Positions 44,390-54,901 of a DNA stretch of 64,000 bases are shown one piece after another. Every line of letters begins with the position of its first letter. The stretch's first letter is position 1. The translations under genes and the position numbers were made by a program. This DNA is from Azospirillum brasilense (GTDB lineage Bacteria; Pseudomonadota; Alphaproteobacteria; Azospirillales; Azospirillaceae), in NCBI RefSeq assembly GCF_007827815.1, contig NZ_VITH01000003.1, positions 62,001 to 126,000 of the forward strand, written 5' to 3'. Under the pieces are notes generated by a model. That model made no database searches, was not told the origin of the DNA, and worked only from the letters and a program-made list of their open reading frames with translations.

Positions 44390-45466
44390 TCAGAGCCTTT
44401 GCCCGTCCGGACCGAAGAGATGGGCGGTTTCGCCCCGCAGGTTCAAGCGCAAGCGCTCACCCGCCGACACCGGCCGATCACCGTCGAGGCGGACCAGAAG
44501 CCGCTGCCCGTCCTCCAAGGCGGCGTGGCAATGCGTCTCGCCGCCCAGCCGCTCCACGGCCAGGATGGTGGCAACCAGCCCGGCCCCGCCGTCGGCCAAA
44601 CCGACATGCTCCGGCCGGACGCCGAGCGTCAAGGGCGTGCCCGCTCTCGGCGCGGCGCCGTCCACGGCGATGTCCAGCGGCACGCCGCCGGGCAGCCACA
44701 CCCGCACCGACCCGTCCGCCCGACCCTCCGAGACCACATCCAGGAAGTTCATGGCCGGTGAGCCGATGAAGCCGGCGACGAAGCGGTTGCGCGGGCGGTG
44801 GTAGAGTTCCAGCGGTGTGCCGACCTGCTCCACCCGTCCGGCGTTCAGCACGACGATGCGGTCGGCCAGGGTCATCGCTTCCACCTGATCGTGGGTCACG
44901 TAGATCATGGTGGCGCGCAGGTCGGCCTTCAGCTTGGCGATCTCCAGGCGCATCTGGACGCGCAGGCCGGCGTCGAGGTTGGACAGAGGCTCGTCGAACA
45001 GGAAGACCTGCGGCTCGCGCACGATGGCCCGCCCGATGGCGACGCGCTGGCGCTGACCGCCGGACAGGTCGCGCGGCTTGCGGTCGAGCAGATCCTCGAT
45101 CTGCAGCAGACGCGCGGCGGCGCGCACCCGCTCCGCGATGGTCCCCTTGTCGGTCCGCGACAGCGTCAGGCCGAAGGCCATGTTGTCGTAGGCCGTCATG
45201 TGCGGGTAGAGCGCGTAGGACTGGAAGACCATGGCGATGCCGCGCGCCGCCGGCGGCCGGTCGTTCACCCGCTGCCCGCCGATGGACAGGTCCCCGCCGC
45301 TCGGCTCCTCCAGCCCGGCGATCAGACGCAGCAGCGTGGACTTGCCGCAGCCGGACGGGCCGACGAAGGCGACGAACTCGCCGTCCGCGACCTCCAGATC
45401 GACGCCGTGGATGACCTCGATCCGCCCGAAGCTCTTGCGCACCCCGCGCAGCGTGACGCCCGCCAT
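44390..45466 (-). CDS. Carbohydrate ABC importer ATP-binding protein (UgpC/MalK type)
   Basis: A 358-residue ATPase: Walker [10 protein letters not shown] (about 36), Q-loop [11 protein letters not shown], signature [14 protein letters not shown], Walker [13 protein letters not shown], switch [12 protein letters not shown]. The C-terminal TOBE/OB domain (about 240-358) is the regulatory part found in MalK/UgpC. Last gene of a four-gene importer operon. Confidence 0.93.
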   Translation of the reverse strand: MAGVTLRGVRKSFGRIEVIHGVDLEVADGEFVAFVGPSGCGKSTLLRLIAGLEEPSGGDLSIGGQRVNDRPPAARGIAMVFQSYALYPHMTAYDNMAFGLTLSRTDKGTIAERVRAAARLLQIEDLLDRKPRDLSGGQRQRVAIGRAIVREPQVFLFDEPLSNLDAGLRVQMRLEIAKLKADLRATMIYVTHDQVEAMTLADRIVVLNAGRVEQVGTPLELYHRPRNRFVAGFIGSPAMNFLDVVSEGRADGSVRVWLPGGVPLDIAVDGAAPRAGTPLTLGVRPEHVGLADGGAGLVATILAVERLGGETHCHAALEDGQRLLVRLDGDRPVSAGERLRLNLRGETAHLFGPDGQRL

Positions 45467-45470
45467 CGCC

Positions 45471-46304
45471 CTACCCCTTCACAGCGCCGGCGGTCAGGCC
45501 GGAGACGATCCGCCGCTGGAACAGCAGCACCAGCCCGATCAGCGGCACCGTCACCACAACCGACGCCGCCATGATCTGGCCCCAGGGCAGCTCGTACTGG
45601 CTGGCCCCCGACATAAGCGCGATCGCCACCGGCACGGTGCGCGCGTCGTCGGTCAGAGTGAAGGTCAGGGCGAACAGGAACTCGTTCCAGGCGGCGATGA
45701 AGGCGAGCAGGCCGGTCGCCGCCAGCGCCGGCCCCATCAGCGGCAGGAACACCCGCGTCACGATCACGAAGGGACCGGCGCCGTCCACCATGGCGGCCTC
45801 CTCCAGCTCCTTCGGCAGCTCGCGCATGAAGGTGGTCAGCACCCAGACGGTGAAGGGCAGCGTGAAGATCAGGTAGGACAGCACCAGCGAGCCGATCCGG
45901 TTGTAGAGGCCGAGCCAGCGCACCAGCTCGAACAGGCCCGACAGCACGGCGACCTGCGGGAACATCGACACGCCCAGCACCACGAACAGCAGAAGCCCCC
46001 GCCCGCAGAAGCGCACCCGCCCCAGCGCGTAGGCGGCCAGCACCGCCAGCCCCAGCGACAGCGCCACCACCGCCGAGGCGGCCAGCAGGGAGTTCAGGAT
46101 GTTCCGCCCGAAGGGCTGCTCCTTGAAGATCGCCGCGTAGTTCGCCAGCGAAGGCTGCGACGGCCATGCCTCCACCGTGAACAGCGCGCTGCCCGCCTTC
46201 AGCGAGGTGATGATGGCCCAGGCGAAGGGGAACACCGCCCAGACGACGATCCCCAGAACCAGCAGGCCGAAGGCTATGCGGCCGATCATGCGTTTCGGGT
46301 CCAT
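45471..46304 (-). CDS. Carbohydrate ABC importer permease (MalG/UgpE type)
   Basis: A 277-residue permease with six hydrophobic segments. The coupling motif [27 protein letters not shown] (landmark [10 protein letters not shown]) is the EAA loop of MalG-type proteins. ATG 46304 is selected for its GAGGTGAGGGG ribosome site. It lies 4 bases before the ATPase gene. Confidence 0.92.
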   Translation of the reverse strand: MDPKRMIGRIAFGLLVLGIVVWAVFPFAWAIITSLKAGSALFTVEAWPSQPSLANYAAIFKEQPFGRNILNSLLAASAVVALSLGLAVLAAYALGRVRFCGRGLLLFVVLGVSMFPQVAVLSGLFELVRWLGLYNRIGSLVLSYLIFTLPFTVWVLTTFMRELPKELEEAAMVDGAGPFVIVTRVFLPLMGPALAATGLLAFIAAWNEFLFALTFTLTDDARTVPVAIALMSGASQYELPWGQIMAASVVVTVPLIGLVLLFQRRIVSGLTAGAVKG

Positions 46305-46308
46305 CCCC

Positions 46309-47207
<899 letters not shown>

Positions 47208-47211
<4 letters not shown>

Positions 47212-48479
47212 CAGCGCCCTCCCCGACTGATGCGGACCAGAGCCTCCTTGAGATCGGGCAACATCGCCTTGGCGTCCTGCCGTCCGGACAGCACCTCGTG
47301 GACGTTGGCGTAGAACTCCGCCGATACCTGATTGTAGCGCATGCCCGTCGCCTGGGCCGGGCGGTTGACCGCGTTGGCGATGGAGTCGGCCAGCGCCGCG
47401 AAGAAGGGGTTGGCGGCCAGCACCTCCGCGTCCTCGTAGAGCGCCGGGATGGTCGGGTTGGACGCGCCGTGGATGGCCCGCCGCTTCTGCTCGTCCAGGG
47501 CGGTCAGATACAGCGCCAAGTCCGCGGCCTCGTCCGCATGGGCGGAGAATTTGCTGACCGCCAGCAACTGCCCGCCCAGCGTGGAGGTGTGGCGTCCCTC
47601 CGGTCCGCCCTTGGGCAGCGGCACCACGGCGACCTTGCCACCGACCGCGCTGTCCGCCGCGTTGACCAGCGTCCAGGCGTAGGGCCAGTTGCGCATGAAA
47701 ACGGCGTTGCCGGACTGGAAGACGCCGCGCGCCTCCTCCTCCATGTAATTGAGGACTCCGGGCGGGCTGATCGAGCCGACCCAGCCGCGGGCCATGGCCA
47801 GCGCCTCGGCGGCCTGCGGGTTGTCGATGGTGATGGCGCCGTCGGGGGAGACGATGGTGCCGCCTTTGCGGCTGGCGATCCATTCCAGCGCGTTGACGGT
47901 CAGCCCCTCGTAGGCGCGGCCCTGCCAGACATAGCCCCACATCCGGTCCCGCCCGGCGGCGCGCTCCTCCCGCTGGATCAGGGCGGCGGTGTCCTGAAGC
48001 TCCTCCCAGGTCTGCGGCACGGGGCGCCCGTGGGCCTCCAGCAGATCCTTGCGGGCATAGAGGACGCCGGCGTCGGCGAACCAGGGCATCGCGACCAGCC
48101 GGCCCTTGACCGTCGCCGCCTCGACCATCGCCGGAAGATGTTGGCGAACAACGTCCGGCCCGGCGCGGTCCTTCAGATCGATGAAGTAGTTGCCGAGGAT
48201 GCCCGGCCAGACCACGTCGATCTGAAAGACGTCGATGTCCGGCGAGCCGGCGGCGAGAAGCTGCTGGTAGAGCGCCAGCTGCTCACTCGCCCCCTTGGGC
48301 GGGGAGACGAAGCGCACCTCATTCCCGCTGCGCCGCGCCCATTCCTGGGCGCCGTCGCGGCACAGGTCGAAGCTGATGCCGAGCCCGCTGCAGGCAAGAG
48401 TCACCGTCGCCCCGGCGGCGGGCAGCGCCGAGACGGCCGTCAGCATCCCCGCCAAGAGCAACGCGCACCGCCGCGCCAT
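47208..48479 (-). CDS. Carbohydrate ABC importer solute-binding protein (family 1)
   Basis: A 423-residue periplasmic protein with signal peptide (LLLAGMLTAVSALPAAGA, cleavage near residue 23). SPDIDVFQIDVVWPGILG and WFADAGVLYARKDLLE are typical of trehalose/maltose/alpha-glucoside binding proteins (ThuE/AglE-like). It heads the operon. An alpha-glucoside ligand would fit the GH13 enzyme elsewhere in the window, but glycerol-3-phosphate or another sugar is not excluded. Confidence 0.87.
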
Positions 48480-48569
48480 GGAGCCCCTTCCATTCCCGGT
48501 CGATCCGGGTCCGGAAGGGAAACTGCAATGGCCGCGGTCGAGTTCCCTGACGCTTATGCCCCCGGCCCG

Positions 48570-49205
48570 TCAGGCGGGGGTGGCGGCCTCGCGGCGGCAG
48601 TGCAGCAGGCTGAACAGGCCGAAGGGCGGAACGGTCTGCAACTCCTCGACCTTCAGGCGGGAGCCGGACATCAGCGTGTCCAGCGTGAAGTCGGGCCGCC
48701 AGCCCAGCTTCTTGGAAAAGGGCGCCATCCAGTTCTCCACCGAGCGGCGGATGCCCGGCTTGTCGGCGGCGAAGTGGTTGACGATCAGGATGTCGCCGCC
48801 GGGACGGCAGACGCGCTCCAGCTCGTTCATCGTGCCCTGCGGGTCGGGGACCACCGTCATCACGTACATGGCGACCACGAGGTCGAAGCTGCCGTCGGCG
48901 AAGGCGAGCTTGCCGGCGTCCATCTCCAGCAGGCCGTCCACATTCTCCAAGCGCTCGCGGTCCACCCGGTCCTGGGCGACGCGCAGCATCTCCGACGACA
49001 GGTCGATGCCGACCACGCGGTTGTCCTTGCGGTAGTCGGACAGGGAGATGCCCGTGCCCACGCCCACCTCCAGAACGCGCAAGCCCCCCCGCCGGTTGAT
49101 CCACTTCACGGCGGCGTGCCGGCCGGACGCCAGCAGGTTTCCGAAGACGGGGTCGTAGAAGCGCGCGTAGCGCCGGTAGGCGGCGCGGATGGAGTCGGCG
49201 TCCAT
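48570..49205 (-). CDS. pmtA: Phosphatidylethanolamine N-methyltransferase-like (Rhodobacter-type PmtA)
   Basis: A 211-residue soluble SAM methyltransferase. AYRRYARFYDPVFGNLLASGR, VLEVGVGTGISLSDYRKD and VVAMYVMTVVPDP closely follow bacterial PmtA of the Rhodobacter type, which makes phosphatidylcholine from phosphatidylethanolamine in three methylations. ATG 49205 follows GTGAGGGAGAC. Monocistronic. A generic ubiE-like methyltransferase is the alternative. Confidence 0.7.
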   Translation of the reverse strand: MDADSIRAAYRRYARFYDPVFGNLLASGRHAAVKWINRRGGLRVLEVGVGTGISLSDYRKDNRVVGIDLSSEMLRVAQDRVDRERLENVDGLLEMDAGKLAFADGSFDLVVAMYVMTVVPDPQGTMNELERVCRPGGDILIVNHFAADKPGIRRSVENWMAPFSKKLGWRPDFTLDTLMSGSRLKVEELQTVPPFGLFSLLHCRREAATPA

Positions 49206-49349
49206 TGGGTCTCCCTCACGATTCCTGGCGCAGGATTTTCGGCCGCGACCATAGCGGCCTTTCGCACCACAGGAAAGCCGCAGCGCGCCTCCTTGTTCCA
49301 TACCGGGTTCCACGCCTGGGCGCACGTTCCCGTCCGTTTCGAAGCGTCA

Positions 49350-49398
49350 TCACATGTGAAGCACGGCGGTTGACACCACCATCAACATGACTCATGGT
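49350..49398 (+). promoter_or_regulatory. parA promoter region with a TCACATGTGA palindrome
   Basis: TCACATGTGA (49350-49359) is a perfect 10-bp palindrome; TTGACA (49370-49375) follows, then a 17-base spacer and CATGGT (49393-49398). An imperfect dyad CACC...GGTG spans the spacer. The palindrome is only a loose cousin of the chromosomal parS core (TCACGTGA). Confidence 0.4.
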
Positions 49399-49432
49399 GC
49401 CCGCGCGATCACCCCAAATAAGGGATGCCCCC

Positions 49433-50461
49433 GTGGCCCACGAGATGAGCGGCGAGGAGCTGCGCCGCTACCGCGAACAGCGCGGCATGAACCAGCAGGC
49501 ACTGGTCGGCTGGCTGAACGAACGGCTGAACCGGCGCTACGACCGCGCCAAGATCTCCCGCTGGGAAACCGGGGCGGAGCGGATTCCGCAGAACGTCGCG
49601 GGCGCCCTGAAGACCGCGACGGAGCCGGTGGGCATCCCCGCGGCGGCGGCGGTGCGGGCGGCCCCGGTGGTGTTCTGCGCCGCCAACCAGAAGGGCGGAG
49701 TCGCCAAGACGACCACCTGCGTCAACGTCGCGTGGCTGCTCGCCCAGTCGGGACGGCGCGTGCTGCTGATCGACTGCGACCCGCAGGCCAACGCCACCGT
49801 GCATCTGGGCGTCGATCCGCACGAGCGGGAGCTGGCCAAGGCGACCCTGACCCACGCGCTGAAAGCCAGCCGGCCGATGCGGGAGTTCATGACCCCGGTC
49901 TGCGACGGCGCCTTCGACCTGCTGCCCTCCTCCATCTCGCTGGCGGCGACCGACCGGGAGCTGCTGCGCCAGCCCAACGGCACGCTGATCCTGCGCGCCA
50001 AGATCGCCCAGCTCGCCGGCCAGTACGACTTCGTGGTGCTGGACTGCCCGCCGCATCTGGGCGAGCTGACCGTCTCGGTGCTGAACGCCGCCGACCAGCT
50101 GCTGATTCCGACCCAGACGGAGATGCTGTCGATGATGGGCATCCCGCAGCTGTTCGAGACCATCGCCGGCGTGCGCGAGCTGGTGAATCCGCGGCTGCAG
50201 ATCCTCGGCGTCCTGCCGACCATGTACAGCCCGCGCCGCCTCCAGGACGAGACGGTGATGAGGGAGCTGCGCGAGCTTGCCGCGGCGGAGCAACTCCACC
50301 TCTTCTCCCCGGTGAAGCGGGCCGCCGACTACTCCAAGAGCGTGATGGCCGGGCGTCCCGGCCTCGCCTACAACCCGAACTCCGCGGGCGCGGAGAGCTA
50401 CCGCGAGATCGCCGACGCCCTGCTGGCCCTCGCCGGGGAGGAGATGCGCCATGGCGCGTAA
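49433..50461 (+). CDS. parA: ParA-type partition ATPase with N-terminal helix-turn-helix
   Basis: A 342-residue protein. Residues 5-55 form a Cro/XRE-like helix-turn-helix (YREQRGMNQQALVGWL then ISRWETGAERIP). The ATPase has the deviant Walker A KGGVAKTTT (about 87), LLIDCDPQANAT and VVLDCPPHLGEL. This is the layout of large plasmid-type ParA proteins that also repress their own operon. GTG 49433 with AAGGGATG upstream is chosen over ATG 49445 and ATG 49394. It overlaps parB by 11 bases. Confidence 0.87.
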   Translation: MAHEMSGEELRRYREQRGMNQQALVGWLNERLNRRYDRAKISRWETGAERIPQNVAGALKTATEPVGIPAAAAVRAAPVVFCAANQKGGVAKTTTCVNVAWLLAQSGRRVLLIDCDPQANATVHLGVDPHERELAKATLTHALKASRPMREFMTPVCDGAFDLLPSSISLAATDRELLRQPNGTLILRAKIAQLAGQYDFVVLDCPPHLGELTVSVLNAADQLLIPTQTEMLSMMGIPQLFETIAGVRELVNPRLQILGVLPTMYSPRRLQDETVMRELRELAAAEQLHLFSPVKRAADYSKSVMAGRPGLAYNPNSAGAESYREIADALLALAGEEMRHGA

Positions 50462-51308
50462 GCTCGACACCTCCAACGCCGGCCTGTTCAAGCGGGCGCT
50501 CAGCCGCACCGGCAGCGGCGGGGGCAGCAACGCCGCCCTGTTCGGCCTGTCCGGCAAGATGCGCCACCGCGAGATTCCGCTGGAGCAGGTGGAGCCCAAC
50601 CCCGACCAGCCGCGGCGCAACGCCCGCGGGGCCGACATCGCCGCACTGGCCGCCTCGATCGCCGAGCGTGGGCTGCTGCAGCCGATCAACGTGCGGGAGG
50701 TCGCCCCCGACCGCTTCCAGATCGTGGCGGGAGAGCGGCGCTACTGGGCCTTCCGCACCTTGGAGCGGGAGACCATCCCGGCGCTGATCATCGACACCGA
50801 CGATGTGCAGGCGCTGGCGCTGATCGAGAACGCCCAGCGCGTCGACCTGCACCCCATCGACCTCGCTTTGACGCTCGCCAGGCTGATCGGCGACAAGGGG
50901 CTGACCCAGGAGCAGGCCGCCGTCCTGATCGGCAAGTCGCAGGAGTATGTGGCCCGCCTGCTGGGCATCCTGCGCCTGCCCACCCGCATCCTGGAGGAGG
51001 CTCCGGACCGGCCCGCCGTCTCCGTCTCCCTCCTCATGGAGCTGGCCGAGCTGCCCGACGAGGCGATCCAGCTCGCGCTCTGGAAACGGGCCGGCGACGG
51101 CCTGACCGTCAAGGACGTGCGCAACGCCAAGCAGGAGCGCAAGGCGGCCCTTCCGGCCACCCCGTCCGCGGCCCCCGCATTACGGGCGCTCCGCAGCAAC
51201 GTTGACAAAATCCACAGCCTGCGCGCGTCGGGCCATGCGCTGGCCGAGGATCAGCGGAGGGAGCTGCGCGATCTGCGCGACGCCATCGACGCGCTGCTGC
51301 GCGAGTGA
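50451..51308 (+). CDS. parB: ParB-type partition protein
   Basis: A 285-residue DNA-binding CTPase-type partition protein. PLEQVEPNPDQPRRNARG and VAGERRYWAFRTLERETIPAL form the CTP-binding ParB/Srx domain (motif GERR at about 95), ALIENAQRVDLHPIDLA follows, and the helix-turn-helix GLTQEQAAVLIGKSQEYVARLLGI lies near 165. The C-terminal dimerisation helix (LAEDQRRELRDLRDAIDALL) is clear. It acts with ParA on a parS site, which I could not identify. Confidence 0.9.
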   Translation: MARKLDTSNAGLFKRALSRTGSGGGSNAALFGLSGKMRHREIPLEQVEPNPDQPRRNARGADIAALAASIAERGLLQPINVREVAPDRFQIVAGERRYWAFRTLERETIPALIIDTDDVQALALIENAQRVDLHPIDLALTLARLIGDKGLTQEQAAVLIGKSQEYVARLLGILRLPTRILEEAPDRPAVSVSLLMELAELPDEAIQLALWKRAGDGLTVKDVRNAKQERKAALPATPSAAPALRALRSNVDKIHSLRASGHALAEDQRRELRDLRDAIDALLRE

Positions 51309-51441
51309 GGGGCAAAGGAAAAATCACCTGAACGGGAGAATTTTTATCACACCCCCGCTCCGATAGCGGTCATTGGACAGAATTCGACTCTTGCGCGATG
51401 CTTGGCGGTGTTCCGCCATCCGTCTCCAGAAGGGTGCAACC

Positions 51442-51912
51442 ATGTCCGATACCGCTGTCGCCAATCCGACCGCCTCCACCGCCCAATTGCCGGCCGTCCA
51501 GGCGCCCGCGGCTCCATCCGCGCCGCCGCCGAGCGGTGCCGCCGTCATCCAGAACGAGCAGGGCAAGGCGAACTCCCTGCTGAACACCATCGCGGACAAG
51601 CTGGACCGGCTGGTCACGCTGACGGTGGTGACCGCGATCGCCGACATCGACGTGGTGCAGGATGACCCCAATCAGGTGGGCTTCACCTGCCGTCCGAAGT
51701 CCGGCACGACCATCGAGGCGTTCCAGACCCAGGTCAATCTGGTCACCGGCGACATCGAGAACCTGATCAGCCGCGATTTCGCGACCAACACCGCCTACCA
51801 CAGCCTGACCGAGTTCCACCTCGCCCAGGTGACCAAGAGCAGCGACATCGTCAGCACCAACCTGAAGGCGATCCGCGATCTGGCCGTCCAGATCTCAGGC
51901 CGCCCGAGCTGA
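51442..51912 (+). CDS. Hypothetical protein downstream of parB, 156 aa
   Basis: Starts at ATG 51442 (AAGGG upstream). An Ala/Pro-rich, disordered head (to about 45) precedes a compact helical/strand part with NSLLNTIADKLDRLVTLTVV and ISRDFATNTAYHSLTEFHL. No signal peptide or membrane segment. Not recognised. It lies 133 bases after parB and 81 bases before another unknown gene, so the three may share a function. Confidence 0.6.
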   Translation: MSDTAVANPTASTAQLPAVQAPAAPSAPPPSGAAVIQNEQGKANSLLNTIADKLDRLVTLTVVTAIADIDVVQDDPNQVGFTCRPKSGTTIEAFQTQVNLVTGDIENLISRDFATNTAYHSLTEFHLAQVTKSSDIVSTNLKAIRDLAVQISGRPS

Positions 51913-51993
51913 CCCGCCGGCGGTCCGGCGGGGGGCGTTCCTTCCCCCGCCGCAGCCCGCCCCCACGCCCTTCCCGAACCAGCAAGGTGGCCG

Positions 51994-52845
51994 ATGTCCC
52001 AGTTCGTCGATCTGGCGCGCAACCTTCTCGCGCTCGAAATCAACACCGTGCTGAAGACCGGCATCTCGGCGGAGAAGATGCCGCTGGCGGGAGACGCCCT
52101 GATCGATCTGGCGCAGGAATATTATGTCTTCCTGTGCGAGCAGCTGGACACCTTCGGCAGCCGCGAGACGGCGATCCTCGCCCCTTGGGCCGGCCGGATC
52201 TCGGAAACCTTCCATTGGGGGCTGGCGCCGTTCGTCCCGCCGTCCGACGCCGCCCGGCCCGACCGCTACGACCCCTTCTTCTTCAGCCGCGACCTGCCGG
52301 GCAACGACCCGGCGCGCGGCACGACGCTGAAGGTCTTCGACGACCTGCGCGAGGTGGCGAGCTGGTTGCGCGAGATGACCGACCGCACCCTGGACGCCGC
52401 CCGGCAACCCGGCGCCGGCGCCGACGTGGTGTCCGCCGCGGCGACCATCGACCAGGACGCGCCGCCGATCCTGATGCGCATCCAGCGCAACTCCGACCAG
52501 ATCAACGACGTGCTGCGGCGGCGCGGCCTGGACACCGTCAGCTATCTGCGCGGGATGGACGAGGAGATCCGCCGCATGCCGGCGCTGAAGACCGCGGACG
52601 TGGTGACCATCCGCAAGGCGTGGGACGTGGGGACCGAGCTGGTGGTCATGCAGTCGACGATCCAGATCGACGGCGATGTGGTCACCCGCCTGCTGAAGGG
52701 GCGGGACAACGCCGGCAACAGCGTCATGATCGGCGTCCACAAGGACGCGGTGGACGTCTCCTTCCGCTATTGGAGCTTCCTGATCGACGCGCTGGGGCGT
52801 TTCGCCGGAAAAGCCGTGAACACGCTGGTGGGAGACACGGGGTAG
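51994..52845 (+). CDS. Hypothetical protein, 283 aa
   Basis: A soluble, mainly helical protein: FVDLARNLLALEINTVLKTG and LIDLAQEYYVFLCEQLDTFG at the N-terminus, RIQRNSDQINDVLRRRGLDT in the middle, and VDVSFRYWSFLIDALGRFAG at the end. No family recognised. The repeated use of D/E-rich amphipathic helices suggests protein-protein contact. It directly precedes a membrane-type unknown gene. Confidence 0.6.
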   Translation: MSQFVDLARNLLALEINTVLKTGISAEKMPLAGDALIDLAQEYYVFLCEQLDTFGSRETAILAPWAGRISETFHWGLAPFVPPSDAARPDRYDPFFFSRDLPGNDPARGTTLKVFDDLREVASWLREMTDRTLDAARQPGAGADVVSAAATIDQDAPPILMRIQRNSDQINDVLRRRGLDTVSYLRGMDEEIRRMPALKTADVVTIRKAWDVGTELVVMQSTIQIDGDVVTRLLKGRDNAGNSVMIGVHKDAVDVSFRYWSFLIDALGRFAGKAVNTLVGDTG

Positions 52846-52927
52846 CCCGCTGCGCCGGCGCCTCCTGGGCGACCTTCCGCACGGACTCACCTGGCGGCGC
52901 GACGCCCTGGCCGAGCTGGCGGGACGG

Positions 52928-53503
52928 TTGCGCCGGGGCAAGGCCGGGCTGATCCCGCGGCGCGGGCATGGAATCGCCCTGGCTCTTCAGTTCTTCGCCC
53001 AGGGCGGACGGACGATCGGCCTGCGCGTGCCGCTGGCCCCGCCCTCGCCCGGCAACGGGGGCGGGCGCGACGGCAGCGGGAGCGGCCTGCGCACCGTTCC
53101 GGTCCGCGTGTCGATCCAGCCCGACGGCGACGTCCTGGTCGCCCTGCCCCGCGACGCGGTCGACAGCGGGCGGTTCGACGCCGTATCCGCGGCACACCTG
53201 ACCGCACAGTTGCGCCGGCTGGTCGGCCGGGTCACCACGGCGAACCCGCTGTGGGAGATCGACGCGCTCCAGGCGCTGGGGGAGGCCGTGACCGCCGTGG
53301 CCGGGCTGTGCAGCGGCGCGGTCCTTCTGTGCAACGGGTTCGAGCAGATGACCGCCGGCCAATGGGCGCACAGCGGTGCGACGCTCGTCCTGCTGGCGGC
53401 GCCGGCGGCTCTGGCGAAGCTGCGGCCCTGGCTTCTGGGGGCGGTGGCGCCCAGGCTGTTCCCGCTCGCGCTCAAGGCCGGCGGACGAATCCTGCGGATT
53501 TGA
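52928..53503 (+). CDS. Hypothetical protein with C-terminal membrane segments
   Basis: Read from TTG 52928 gives 191 residues; the frame is open further upstream but has no ATG or GTG, so the true start is uncertain and could use an unusual codon. The middle is a strand-rich domain (VPVRVSIQPDGDVLVALPRD). Two hydrophobic stretches follow (AVTAVAGLCSGAVLLC and ATLVLLAAPAALAKL), suggesting membrane attachment. It is the last gene of the parAB-linked run. Confidence 0.5.
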   Translation: MRRGKAGLIPRRGHGIALALQFFAQGGRTIGLRVPLAPPSPGNGGGRDGSGSGLRTVPVRVSIQPDGDVLVALPRDAVDSGRFDAVSAAHLTAQLRRLVGRVTTANPLWEIDALQALGEAVTAVAGLCSGAVLLCNGFEQMTAGQWAHSGATLVLLAAPAALAKLRPWLLGAVAPRLFPLALKAGGRILRI

Positions 53504-53794
53504 GCCGAATCCGACTGGCTACCCCGCTTGGTGCGTTGCAGTAAGGCTCTGAAAACTCATTTCTTATTGACATTCCTGTGAAAAATCGCACCCGCTCGCA
53601 TCTGCGATGTTGCAGCGCATTGGCCCGGAGGCGGACTTGTTCTATGTTATGCCTGCCGCCGCGGTTGATGGGCACCCCGCAGGGACCATCGGCACGACAG
53701 CATCCGTAACAAGAAGCAACCCCTTTGCTTCTGCGGTTCACCAGCGGGCTTGCCTCACCAGGAGCTGGCCGTTTCTATTACTGGAGCGATTGTA
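53504..53794. other. Upstream region of phaB
   Basis: A 291-base gap with an AT-rich part (53545-53590, including TTATTGACATTCC). CTGC-N6-GCAG at 53602-53615 is a wide version of PhaR-like boxes, which have 3-4 spacer bases, so it is not called an operator. Confidence 0.35.
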
Positions 53795-54535
53795 ATGTCT
53801 CAGAAGATCGCGCTCGTCACCGGTGCCATGGGCGGTCTCGGCACCGCCATCTGCCAGGCCCTGGCCAAGGACGGTTACATCGTGGCGGCGAACTGCCTGC
53901 CGAACTTCGAGCCGGCCGCCGCCTGGCTGGGCCAGCAGGAAGCCCTCGGCTTCAAGTTCTACGTGGCCGAAGGCGACGTTTCCGACTTCGAAAGCTGCAA
54001 GGCGATGGTCGCCAAGATCGAAGCCGACCTGGGCCCGGTGGACATCCTGGTGAACAACGCCGGCATCACCCGCGACAAGTTCTTCGCGAAGATGGAAAAG
54101 GCGCAGTGGGATGCGGTGATCGCCACCAACCTGAGCAGCCTGTTCAACGTCACCCAGCAGGTGTCGCCGAAGATGGCCGAGCGCGGCTGGGGCCGCATCA
54201 TCAACATTTCCTCGGTGAACGGCGTGAAGGGCCAGGCCGGCCAGACCAACTACTCGGCCGCCAAGGCCGGCGTGATCGGCTTCACCAAGGCGCTGGCCGC
54301 CGAGCTGGCGACCAAGGGCGTCACCGTCAACGCCATCGCGCCGGGCTACATCGGCACCGATATGGTCATGGCGATCCGCGAGGACATCCGTCAGGCCATC
54401 ACCGACAGCGTCCCGATGAAGCGCCTGGGCCGTCCGGACGAGATCGGCGGCGCGGTGTCCTACCTCGCCTCGGAGATCGCCGGCTACGTCACCGGCTCGA
54501 CCCTGAACATCAACGGCGGCCTGAACTACCAGTAA
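53795..54535 (+). CDS. phaB: Acetoacetyl-CoA reductase PhaB
   Basis: A 246-residue NADPH-dependent SDR that reduces acetoacetyl-CoA to (R)-3-hydroxybutyryl-CoA for polyhydroxybutyrate. Landmarks: VTGAMGGLGTAICQAL (cofactor), NNAGITRDKFF, NISSVNGVKGQAGQTNYSAAKAG (Ser, Tyr, Lys) and the C-terminal NINGGLNYQ. Length and the GITRD motif are those of PhaB rather than FabG. ATG 53795 follows TGGAG. phaA and phaC are not in the window. Confidence 0.92.
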   Translation: MSQKIALVTGAMGGLGTAICQALAKDGYIVAANCLPNFEPAAAWLGQQEALGFKFYVAEGDVSDFESCKAMVAKIEADLGPVDILVNNAGITRDKFFAKMEKAQWDAVIATNLSSLFNVTQQVSPKMAERGWGRIINISSVNGVKGQAGQTNYSAAKAGVIGFTKALAAELATKGVTVNAIAPGYIGTDMVMAIREDIRQAITDSVPMKRLGRPDEIGGAVSYLASEIAGYVTGSTLNINGGLNYQ

Positions 54536-54563
54536 GCCACTGGCAGCAAACGGCTCGTTGAAC

Positions 54564-54607
54564 CACACGGCCCGTTCCCGGTTGCTACGCCGGGAGCGGG
54601 CCGTGTG
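54564..54607 (+). terminator. Strong 18-bp hairpin after phaB
   Basis: CACACGGCCCG...CGGGCCGTGTG with an inner TTCCCGG/CCGGGAG arm makes an 18-bp stem with one G-T pair and an 8-base loop. No T tract follows, so it may act as an mRNA 3' stabiliser or a Rho-assisted terminator. Confidence 0.65.
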
Positions 54608-54901
54608 CCATTCGCTCTTCGGAGCATCCCTTCAAAGTAAAACGCCCGGGATCGGATGGACCGTTCGCGCCGCACACCTCCCCTTTGTGCCATGGCTTCG
54701 GTAACGGCCGGTCATCTGAACAGTATACTCCCGCAGATGTCCTGTTGAATCCGTTCGGGCCCCTGTATCCGCGCCCACCAGCGAGTATGCTCCGCAGCAG
54801 CACGCAAGTTGCGTCCTGAGGCCGCATCGCGCTCGTCTTCCGGAATCAACAGACGTCGAGAACCTGCACGTGGGCGCATCCCATGCAGGAAGGGAGGAAT
54901 C
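54608..54901. other. Gap upstream of the acyltransferase-3 gene
   Basis: Contains AGTATACT (54722-54729) and a related GAGTATGCTCC (54782-54792), but no clear promoter pair or known motif was found. Confidence 0.3.

Noticed and set aside
53602..53615. CTGC-N6-GCAG before phaB as a PhaR operator
   Set aside because: Known PhaR-type boxes have 3-4 spacer bases; the fit is too loose to call.
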